6,909 nt of DNA, taken from the NCBI GenBank assembly GCA_021801305.1, contig JAJYYD010000037.1, forward strand, positions 1 to 6,909, given 5' to 3'. The notes below the pieces were generated by a model. It was given only the letters and a program-made list of their open reading frames with translations, made no database searches and was not told the origin of the DNA. The position numbers and the translations under genes are program-made. Below, one piece after another: positions 1-4,587 of this stretch (position 1 is the stretch's first letter; every line of letters starts with the position of its first letter). The DNA comes from Thermoplasmata archaeon. Its GTDB lineage: Archaea; Thermoplasmatota; Thermoplasmata; Thermoplasmatales; Thermoplasmataceae.

Positions 1-784
1 TCCCTTCAATTTGACAGGCATACCGGATTCCCAGAAGTCCACATATTCATCACAGATGAACACATATATCGGAACAAACAGCTCTTTCGCAGTGATAGAT
101 TTTCAATTGTCCAACCTGGCATGGATAACGTCTTCCAGCAATACCGTAAAATCCATGGCAGCTTCCCTTTCCAGAGGAGATTCGTCTGTAAGCAAAGTTT
201 ACGTGGGGGGAGAGACAGAAGGTCTCAACAACGCTTACTCGTTTACGTCCAGCGCATTCACAAAGATGGTTCCAATTCTTATAATCGCCATTTTTGTAGT
301 CCTGCTCATACAGTTAAGCTCGGCACTTACTCCTCTCAGGCTCATCTTCATGGTTATAGCCTCGGTTGTGATTGCACTGTCATTTTCATACGGTCTGCTT
401 TACTACCTGGAGAAATTGCCACTCCTCATATTCCTTCCAATGTTTGTTTTCATAACTCTTCTGGCTGTTGGCCTGGATTATGATATATTCATGGTCTCCA
501 GGGTCAGGGAGGATGTTCTGAAAGGTGTCAGCGACCAGGAAGCAATAAGGACCAGTATAATAGAGAACGGTGGAGTGATAATAACCCTTGGGACAATCCT
601 TTTTGCTACCTTCGGATCACTGTACTTCAGTGGAATAGGCATAATCCAGGAGATAGGCATTGGTCTTGCCTTTGGAGTGCTTGTGGACACATTTATAAGC
701 TGGCCATTCTTCGTGCCTTCTGTGATGCTGATCCTAAAGAAATTCAACTGGTGGCCTTCAAAGATCAGGGAAAGGAAAAACTGA
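1..784 (+). CDS. MMPL/RND-family membrane transporter, C-terminal half (5' truncated by window)
   Basis: The reading frame is open from base 2 to a TGA at 782-784, so the gene begins before the window; the TTG at 11 is probably internal. Numbering from that codon, residues 1-84 look like the end of the large extracytoplasmic loop. Hydrophobic segments follow at about 86-106, 110-133, 137-160, 187-206 and 211-243, matching the last membrane bundle of an RND protein. The segment GLDYDIFMVSRVRED (154-168) is the MMPL signature; Asp156-Tyr157 sits where the proton-relay Asp-Tyr pair of MmpL3-type proteins lies. The Gly/Asp-rich last helix (D226) and a basic tail (KIRERKN) fit a cytoplasmic C-terminus. 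Family members are proton-driven exporters of lipids or amphiphiles in the cytoplasmic membrane. The substrate here cannot be told, and the first half of the transporter is not visible. The family assignment is firm. Confidence 0.9.
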   Translation, partial: PFNLTGIPDSQKSTYSSQMNTYIGTNSSFAVIDFQLSNLAWITSSSNTVKSMAASLSRGDSSVSKVYVGGETEGLNNAYSFTSSAFTKMVPILIIAIFVVLLIQLSSALTPLRLIFMVIASVVIALSFSYGLLYYLEKLPLLIFLPMFVFITLLAVGLDYDIFMVSRVREDVLKGVSDQEAIRTSIIENGGVIITLGTILFATFGSLYFSGIGIIQEIGIGLAFGVLVDTFISWPFFVPSVMLILKKFNWWPSKIRERKN

Positions 785-789
785 ATTTA

Positions 790-804
790 TTTAAATATTA
801 TATA
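790..804 (+). promoter_or_regulatory. TATA-like promoter box after the transporter gene
   Basis: The A/T run TTTAAATATTATATA begins six bases after the transporter stop codon. Its TTTAAAT part lies 22-28 bases before the ATG at 818, the spacing expected for an archaeal TATA box serving a leaderless transcript. It could instead drive the 75-residue gene at 912 with a longer leader. The region is A/T-rich in general, so some of the match may be chance. Confidence 0.45.
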
Positions 805-817
805 CACAATTATATTT

Positions 818-928
818 ATGCCATTATCCGAAGTGCATAAAATACTAAATTTCCCGGATAAACTTTACAGGAAAAAAATATATAGGATTCTCCAATGTAA
901 GGAAGAAACCAATGAAGACTTATCTTAA
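818..928 (+). CDS. possible 36-residue small protein or leader peptide
   Basis: An ATG at 818 opens a 36-codon frame ending in TAA at 926-928. It starts MPLSEVHKIL, continues through a basic stretch LYRKKIYRILQC, and ends in an acidic stretch. No family is recognised. The helical, alternating basic/hydrophobic middle is protein-like, and a TATA-like box lies at the right distance for a leaderless start. The last 17 bases overlap the start of the 75-residue gene in another frame, so the two could be translationally coupled. The whole frame also spans that gene's own candidate promoter and Shine-Dalgarno-like site. It could equally be a chance ORF in a leader; short length is the main reason for doubt. 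Confidence 0.3.
   Translation: MPLSEVHKILNFPDKLYRKKIYRILQCKEETNEDLS
872..884 (+). promoter_or_regulatory. candidate TATA box for the 75-residue gene
   Basis: The run AAAAAAATATATA is centred about 32 bases before the ATG at 912. It would place transcription start around 905, giving a leader of only a few bases. A GGAAG at 901-905 could act as a weak Shine-Dalgarno element if transcription starts further upstream, for example from the box at 790-804. Which box is used cannot be decided from sequence. Confidence 0.45.
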
Positions 929-1139
929 AGTTGCATTTTCCAGTGAAGGCGCCAAGCCAAGCGAAGTGATAAACAGGCTGCGGTCACTTGGATTTAAACC
1001 CGTAATCGGCGAGCAGGACATGATATATGAATGGGGTGATAATGCAACAACCGAGGATTCAATATGGTTCGCTGACAAAATACAGGCTACGCTGGAAGGA
1101 TTCAAGGTTACTTTCCAGATAGAGACACTCAATGATTAG
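912..1139 (+). CDS. conserved-looking 75-residue protein of unknown function
   Basis: The ATG at 912 is the only good start; the upstream in-frame stop is at 846-848 and no ATG lies between. I do not recognise the family. The predicted order of secondary structure is strand (TYLKVAF, 3-9), helix (PSEVINRLRSLGF, 16-28), strand or hairpin (KPVIGEQDMIYEW, 29-41), helix (DSIWFADKIQATLEGF, 49-64) and strand (KVTFQIETL, 65-73). That is compatible with a small alpha/beta, ferredoxin-like fold. There is no signal peptide, membrane segment, cysteine or obvious catalytic motif, so it is probably a soluble cytoplasmic protein. Codon use resembles the neighbours. It is preceded by a possible tiny ORF that overlaps its start, and followed by a T8 tract at 1234-1241 that could terminate its transcript. 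That it is a real gene is likely; its function is unknown. Confidence 0.75.
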   Translation: MKTYLKVAFSSEGAKPSEVINRLRSLGFKPVIGEQDMIYEWGDNATTEDSIWFADKIQATLEGFKVTFQIETLND

Positions 1140-1145
1140 GCTGTT

Positions 1146-1156
1146 CCTGATTCAGG
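1146..1156. repeat. short perfect inverted repeat after the 75-residue gene
   Basis: CCTGA-T-TCAGG is a perfect 5-bp palindrome with a one-base centre, six bases after the stop codon at 1139. One base is too short a loop for an RNA hairpin, so it is at best a protein-binding site, or chance. Confidence 0.2.
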
Positions 1157-1180
1157 TTCCGCTTAAACTTAATGTGGAAT

Positions 1181-1195
1181 AAGAAAAAAGGGGGT
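1181..1195 (-). terminator. oligo-T terminator for the 62-residue gene
   Basis: Read on the minus strand, CCCCC followed by TTTTTTCTT lies about 26-40 bases after the stop codon of the 62-residue gene. Archaeal polymerases commonly terminate at oligo-T tracts without a hairpin. The same window of DNA separates two convergent genes, where a terminator is expected. Confidence 0.5.
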
Positions 1196-1220
1196 ATCTT
1201 TGATCTTGTTCAAATATGAT

Positions 1221-1409
1221 CTAAGTCTTCTTGTTTTTTTTGCCAGATCCCTTTCTAGCCCCTTCTATGAAATCCTTTGACGCGTTGTAGGCGGCCTTTG
1301 TCTTTGTGCTTATTGTGTTGTACGCGTCACTTGTTGCCTTTCCGAATTTCTCACCAGATTCCCTGGCGTTCTGCTTTGTGTCTTTCTTTTTTTCCTCTGT
1401 CATTTCCAT
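1221..1409 (-). CDS. small lysine-rich LEA-like protein (62 aa)
   Basis: The frame runs from ATG at 1409-1407 to TAG at 1223-1221; a second Met at 1403-1401 is an alternative start. The protein has about 14 Lys and 2 Arg against 9 acidic residues, no Cys, Trp, Pro or membrane segment, and should be soluble, very basic and probably disordered until bound or dried. Residues 21-53 divide into three 11-residue units, KFGKATSDAYN, TISTKTKAAYN and ASKDFIEGARK, with Ala at position 9 of each and AYN repeated exactly 11 residues apart. This periodicity recalls group-3 LEA or apolipoprotein-like amphipathic helices, a resemblance rather than an assignment. The tail GSGKKNKKT could bind nucleic acid. 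There is no Shine-Dalgarno, but a TATA-like box sits at -25, consistent with a leaderless mRNA. It lies downstream of rnp4 on the same strand with a 125-bp gap, so it probably has its own promoter. Confidence 0.7.
   Translation of the reverse strand: MEMTEEKKKDTKQNARESGEKFGKATSDAYNTISTKTKAAYNASKDFIEGARKGSGKKNKKT
1234..1241 (+). terminator. T8 tract, candidate terminator for the 75-residue gene
   Basis: Eight consecutive T on the plus strand, preceded by a pyrimidine-rich stretch (CTTCTTG), lie about 95 bases after the stop at 1139. They fall inside the antisense lysine codons at the end of the 62-residue gene, so the A-rich coding strand may alone explain the tract. Confidence 0.35.
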
Positions 1410-1430
1410 CAGAGTTTCATGGTTTGCACG

Positions 1431-1438
1431 GATATTAA
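1431..1438 (-). promoter_or_regulatory. TATA-like box for the 62-residue gene
   Basis: On the minus strand TTAATATC is centred 25 bases before the ATG at 1409. No Shine-Dalgarno sequence precedes the ATG, so a leaderless transcript is the simplest reading. Confidence 0.45.
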
Positions 1439-1462
1439 CTGGCGGAATTCAAAGTGCAGAAA

Positions 1463-1480
1463 TTTTAGGATTATCTAAAA
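1463..1480 (-). terminator. A/T-rich hairpin, possible terminator of rnp4
   Basis: TTTTAG and CTAAAA form a perfect 6-bp inverted repeat around a six-base loop. On the minus strand it overlaps a T5 run (1481-1477) about 55 bases after the rnp4 stop codon. It may help end the rnp4 transcript or be an operator upstream of the 62-residue gene's promoter; the stem is weak and A/T-rich. Confidence 0.3.
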
Positions 1481-1534
1481 AGTTTCTGGCGTCCTAATCC
1501 TCCATGGTTTTTCATCCCCGAACGCGGTGGTAAT

Positions 1535-1804
1535 TTAATATGGCAATCTTCTTACATCTCCACAATTTCCACAGACAACAGTCACACTTCCTTTTCTCAA
1601 CCTTACGCGGAAGTTTCCATAAAGCGTTTTGCAACTCTTGCAATATGATCGTTTTATTTCTTTTGCAAGCGTTATGTCTAGCCTGGAGGCAATATTTTCC
1701 ATCACCATGATGCAGTTGGATGACAATTCGCTGTCCGACCTGAATTCACGGGCCTTCCTGTTCAATTCAGTTATGCGATCCCATGCAATTGTCTTCTGGG
1801 ACAT
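1535..1804 (-). CDS. rnp4: ribonuclease P protein component 4 (Rpp21/Rpr2 family)
   Basis: Archaeal RNase P removes the 5' leader of pre-tRNA using a catalytic RNA and several small proteins. This subunit pairs with Rpp29 and binds the specificity domain of the RNA in the cytoplasm. The 89 residues match the family's usual length. Residues 5-48 form the two N-terminal helices (AWDRITELNRKAREF and a second helix ending near ITLAKEI). A zinc ribbon follows with Cys55-x2-Cys58 and Cys78-x2-Cys81. The signature around it, KEIKRSYCKSC then VRLRKG and CGNCGDVRRLPY at the C-terminus, is typical of archaeal Rpp21. The ATG at 1804 has no Shine-Dalgarno but a TATA box at about -26, suggesting a leaderless mRNA. 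It is divergent from the HAD phosphatase gene across only 38 bp. Confidence 0.93.
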   Translation of the reverse strand: MSQKTIAWDRITELNRKAREFRSDSELSSNCIMVMENIASRLDITLAKEIKRSYCKSCKTLYGNFRVRLRKGSVTVVCGNCGDVRRLPY

Positions 1805-1812
1805 GGAAAGAA

Positions 1813-1837
1813 GAGTTATTAGAACTATAAATATCCA
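1813..1837. promoter_or_regulatory. divergent promoter region between rnp4 and the HAD phosphatase gene
   Basis: The whole gap (1805-1842) is 38 bp. On the minus strand GATATTTATAG (1835-1825) is a good TATA box about 26 bases before the rnp4 ATG. That box is too close (8-18 bases) to the phosphatase ATG at 1843 to serve it. On the plus strand the weaker AGTTATTAG (1814-1822) is at about -25 from that ATG. The two promoters would therefore be interleaved, and their occupancy by TBP may be mutually exclusive. Confidence 0.5.
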
Positions 1838-1842
1838 GAAGT

Positions 1843-2514
1843 ATGGTAAAGCTTGCCATACTTGACGTGGATGGAACCATTACCGACAGCTCCAGGAGGA
1901 TACAGGAATCCTCCATAACCACTATCAGGAAGGCACAGGACAATGGCAAAATTATATGCCTTGTTAGCGGAAATGTTATTCCGGTGATGTATGCGCTGCA
2001 AATATACATTGGAATAAGGCATGAGGTATTTGCAGAAAATGGTGGTGTAATGTATTACCAGAACAGGATTGAGAAATTCTTTGAGAAGGACAAAACAGAG
2101 AAATTTCTCGATTATATATCAGGAATAAGCAGTGCAAGGGGAATATTTACTAATGTGTGGAGGTACAGCTCAATGGCCTTCGAAATGGATGCTGATGACA
2201 TTGAAAAAGTGAGGTCTGAATCCGACAGATGGAATCTCGACATAACTGACAGCGGATTTTCCTGGCATGTTCTGAACAAGGGCCAGAATAAGGGATATGC
2301 ACTGAAAAAGCTGATGGAATTGCATCACCTGGAAAAAGAAGATGTACTCGTCGTAGGAGACTCCAAGAACGATCTTTCCATGTTTGTTGAGGGCGTCAAC
2401 AGGGCAACTGTAAAGAATGGAGACCCGGTTTTAAAAGAAGTTTCCGACTATATATCGCCGATGAATAACGGTGAGGCTATCCCGGATATCTTCCGGAAAT
2501 TCTCACTTATCTAG
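1843..2514 (+). CDS. HAD-superfamily phosphoglycolate phosphatase, archaeal type
   Basis: The 223-residue protein has all four HAD motifs: DVDGT (nucleophile Asp8, general acid Asp10), Ser42 in VSGN, Lys150 in NKGYALKK, and GDSKND (172-177) supplying the Mg-binding acids. The insert between motifs II and III (about 80-145) is the size of the type C2 cap of Cof-like phosphatases. This architecture and length match the archaeal phosphoglycolate phosphatase family, which includes the structurally studied Thermoplasma acidophilum TA0175. The expected reaction is hydrolysis of 2-phosphoglycolate to glycolate, a salvage step for damaged-DNA ends or oxygenation by-products. Related Cof-type enzymes hydrolyse sugar phosphates, so the substrate is less certain than the fold. 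The start is fixed by the N-terminal strand MVKLAILDVDGT. The 3' end overlaps the convergent dihydroorotase gene by 12 bp. Confidence 0.88.
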   Translation: MVKLAILDVDGTITDSSRRIQESSITTIRKAQDNGKIICLVSGNVIPVMYALQIYIGIRHEVFAENGGVMYYQNRIEKFFEKDKTEKFLDYISGISSARGIFTNVWRYSSMAFEMDADDIEKVRSESDRWNLDITDSGFSWHVLNKGQNKGYALKKLMELHHLEKEDVLVVGDSKNDLSMFVEGVNRATVKNGDPVLKEVSDYISPMNNGEAIPDIFRKFSLI

Positions 2515-3759
2515 ATCATTGAGGTATTTCCCTGTTCTTCCATAAACAATCTCGCGATTCTCAACTATCAGGTCTCCCCTTAACATGACATTCTCAGGGA
2601 AAACTACGTCCATTCCGTTGAAGGGAGTTTCCCAGTTCTTTGAATGAAGCCTTGACTGGTCAAGCCTGTGCATTGACGAAAACCGGACATTGAAGAAGTC
2701 TGCATACATCCCCTCCTTGATCTCACCCTTGTTTATGTTGAACAGCCTTGCCGGATTCAATATGGCAGTCCTGTAGAAAACGTCTGGTGAAAGTATTTTC
2801 TTTGATATAAGTGCAAGAAGGATCGGGATTCTTGTCTCAACTCCTATTATCCCTGATTTTGCGTATTCAAACTCCTCCTTTTCCTCAGGCGTATGGGGAG
2901 CATGATCGGACGAGACAATGGAGTATTTTCCGGACAGATACGCTTCAAGGCTTGCCCTCTGGACTGAAGGCTCCCTCAGGGGTGGGTTAACCTTTCCATA
3001 GCTTCCCAGATCCATTTCATCATTGAGCATCATATGGTGAGGAGTTATTTCAGCAAAGGTCCCATTGCCGGTGAGGAACTTCAGGTTTGAACTGTCGCTC
3101 ACATGAGCCGCAATTTTTTTTCCAAGGTTCAGCTTTGACAGGTTCATTAGTGCAGTTGCTTCGCATTGAGACGGTCTGGAAAAGTTGTGGTCTCTCAATG
3201 TAAACGTTTCTCTCCCGGATAGATCAAGACAGTGCTGGTCCTCAGCGTGAAAAACAACAGGCTTCTTCAATTCTGAAATACTGTTTATGGCTTTTTCGTC
3301 AAGGCGGTCCATTCCGGTTGTGTTTGTGCTCCCCCCCATGAAAATCTTTAGTGCCCAGGAATCAGGATGAATGATTCCTGCATTTGTTCCGTTGAACATG
3401 GAGTAGAGGCCAAAATCAACAAACGATCGTCCCCTTACAGTTTCGAGCTTTCTCTCATATGCCTGGTAATTGTCTATTGGAATGATGTTGTTGGGCATAT
3501 CCAATACCGTTGTTGTGCCGCCATAGGCAGCAGACATGGTTCCAGATGAGAAATCCTCTTTCTGGGTTTCCCCCGGATCACGGAAGTGCACATGGGTATC
3601 TGTTCCTGCAGGAAAAATTGCGCCTTCCAGCTCAACTTTCCTGCCCTTTACGAATTTCCTGATCCCCTGGATTTTTCCCTCAGTTATGACCAGGTTCAGG
3701 TCCTGGTAGCTTCCCTCATAATAGAACTTTCCGGACAGGGTCACATCCTCATTTTCCAT
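2503..3759 (-). CDS. pyrC: dihydroorotase, class I-like amidohydrolase
   Basis: Dihydroorotase interconverts carbamoyl-aspartate and dihydroorotate, the third step of UMP synthesis, in the cytoplasm. The 418 residues follow the amidohydrolase TIM-barrel plan with a composite beta domain from the two ends. Metal and substrate residues are visible: HVHFR (His56, His58, Arg60), MPN (Asn90), Lys138 in ALKIFMGG as the likely carbamylated bridging lysine, HAED (His171), AAHVSDS (His219), PHHMM (His241/242) and SSDHAPHTPEEK (Asp285, His287). NPARLFN and KGEIKEGMYADF (from 335) are the usual C-terminal signatures. An allantoinase or hydantoinase is the main alternative; HxHxRDPG with MPN and SSDHAPH favours dihydroorotase. 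The ATG directly follows the queE TAG with no spacer, and GGGGTG (3770-3765) lies five bases before it as Shine-Dalgarno, so the pair is co-transcribed and probably translationally coupled. No other pyr gene is in the window. Confidence 0.9.
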   Translation of the reverse strand: MENEDVTLSGKFYYEGSYQDLNLVITEGKIQGIRKFVKGRKVELEGAIFPAGTDTHVHFRDPGETQKEDFSSGTMSAAYGGTTTVLDMPNNIIPIDNYQAYERKLETVRGRSFVDFGLYSMFNGTNAGIIHPDSWALKIFMGGSTNTTGMDRLDEKAINSISELKKPVVFHAEDQHCLDLSGRETFTLRDHNFSRPSQCEATALMNLSKLNLGKKIAAHVSDSSNLKFLTGNGTFAEITPHHMMLNDEMDLGSYGKVNPPLREPSVQRASLEAYLSGKYSIVSSDHAPHTPEEKEEFEYAKSGIIGVETRIPILLALISKKILSPDVFYRTAILNPARLFNINKGEIKEGMYADFFNVRFSSMHRLDQSRLHSKNWETPFNGMDVVFPENVMLRGDLIVENREIVYGRTGKYLNDLDK

Positions 3760-4389
3760 CTAAACACCCCTTATCTCTCCCCATATGATCTTGTGCAGCT
3801 GCGGCAGGACTCTTACGTCTAAATGATCCTGCAGCACCTTCTCAGTGATCCACTTGAGATCAGTTCCCCATGCGGGCTGGAAAACACTGTTCACATGGTT
3901 TTTCAAGCCTGAAAGGAACTCCTTTGAAAAATCATAATCCTCGTTGTCAGCAATTACAAATTTTATATAGTCATGTTCCCGCAAAAGATCCAGGTTGTGC
4001 CTGTAAAGACTCCTGCTCTCACCTGATGATGGAGTCTTGATGTCCATGTCTATCATGGTTTTATCTGAAAACAGGCATTTCTCTATGGACAATGATCCAC
4101 CTGTCTCTATGAGAACATTCTTTCCTGCATCGGTGCATCCTTTAAGGAAAGCAGTGGCTTCTCTCTGCAGAAGAGGTTCCCCTCCGGTAAAGCATACCCA
4201 TTTCTCGTATGCCTTTGAAACAATATCCAGAAGATCGTCAATACAGGTTTCCTGACCACCCTGGAAAGTGTAAGTGGAATCACACCACCTGCATCTGAGG
4301 TTGCATCCGTTTGTCCTCACAAAAAGCATGGGCTCACCCATAAGATAACCTTCCCCCTGTATGCTATGGAATATCTCCGTGATTTTCAA
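3760..4389 (-). CDS. queE: 7-carboxy-7-deazaguanine synthase (radical SAM)
   Basis: QueE converts 6-carboxytetrahydropterin to 7-carboxy-7-deazaguanine, on the way to preQ0, which in archaea becomes archaeosine in the tRNA D-loop. The 209 residues show the family's N-terminus MKITEIFHSIQGEG, then CNLRCRWC (Cys29, Cys33, Cys36) for the 4Fe-4S cluster. SAM-binding GGEP is at 69-72, ETGGS at 95-99 and DMDIKTPSSGE at 114-124. KFVIAD (143-148), QPAWG (171-175) and the C-terminal LPQLHKIIWG (195-204) complete the match. The start codon is TTG (4389-4387): no in-frame ATG lies before the upstream stop, and the ATG at 4394-4392 is out of frame and closes after two codons. A 15-bp palindrome lies 13 bases upstream. 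The gene heads an operon with the dihydroorotase gene. Other preQ0 genes (queC, queD, tgt) are not in view. Confidence 0.93.
   Translation of the reverse strand: MKITEIFHSIQGEGYLMGEPMLFVRTNGCNLRCRWCDSTYTFQGGQETCIDDLLDIVSKAYEKWVCFTGGEPLLQREATAFLKGCTDAGKNVLIETGGSLSIEKCLFSDKTMIDMDIKTPSSGESRSLYRHNLDLLREHDYIKFVIADNEDYDFSKEFLSGLKNHVNSVFQPAWGTDLKWITEKVLQDHLDVRVLPQLHKIIWGEIRGV
3765..3770 (-). promoter_or_regulatory. Shine-Dalgarno site of the dihydroorotase gene, inside the queE 3' end
   Basis: GGGGTG on the minus strand, five bases before the ATG at 3759, resembles the archaeal ribosome-binding consensus GGAGGTG. It lies in the last codons of queE. It supports the ATG at 3759 as start and contrasts with operon-first genes here that lack such a site. 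Confidence 0.6.
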
Positions 4390-4402
4390 TACATACTGTA
4401 TT

Positions 4403-4417
4403 TTAAAGCGGCTTTAA
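4403..4417. promoter_or_regulatory. 15-bp palindrome upstream of queE, possible operator
   Basis: TTAAAGC-G-GCTTTAA is a perfect 7-bp inverted repeat with a one-base centre. It lies 14-28 bases before the queE TTG, covering the position where a TATA box for a leaderless mRNA would sit. A dimeric repressor bound here would block TBP/TFB. No regulator gene is nearby, and the A/T-rich arms could instead be part of the core promoter. Confidence 0.4.
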
Positions 4418-4558
4418 CCCTTTTGATTTTTCATGAAACTTTGCAGTCATTTATGGTTGGCACTTTAATCCACATATTCCCGGTGTGTAACAATCCATGG
4501 CAAATCCAGTATTTACAATGAGCAGGAAAGTTCCGGTTTGCAGTCTAAATTTGAAAAG

Positions 4559-4569
4559 GTTATATTTTA
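4559..4569 (+). promoter_or_regulatory. TATA box of the M24 peptidase-priL operon
   Basis: GTTATATTTTA is centred 24 bases before the ATG at 4588, with a purine-rich stretch (TTGAAAAG) just upstream in the BRE position. No Shine-Dalgarno precedes the ATG, so the transcript is probably leaderless. The rest of the 198-bp gap shows no RNA gene and no convincing ORF. Confidence 0.6.
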
Positions 4570-4587
4570 CAAAATCCTATACAGGAC

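Noticed and set aside
121..483. A 120-codon plus-strand ORF inside the transporter gene
   Set aside because: Different frame from the clear MMPL reading, with His/Cys/Arg-rich composition typical of a shadow frame.
818..1139. A frameshifted single gene joining the 36-codon ORF and the 75-residue gene
   Set aside because: The 75-residue protein has a complete, well-formed N-terminus with its own ATG, and the tiny ORF does not look like an extension of it.
1475..1519. A 14-codon minus-strand ORF after rnp4 (MKNHGGLGRQKLFR)
   Set aside because: Too short and overlaps the candidate terminator hairpin; resemblance to a ribosomal protein tail could not be supported.
4390..4587. A tRNA, riboswitch or small RNA in the 198-bp gap
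   Set aside because: No cloverleaf, no extended stem and no C/D-box pattern seen; only the palindrome and the TATA box stand out.
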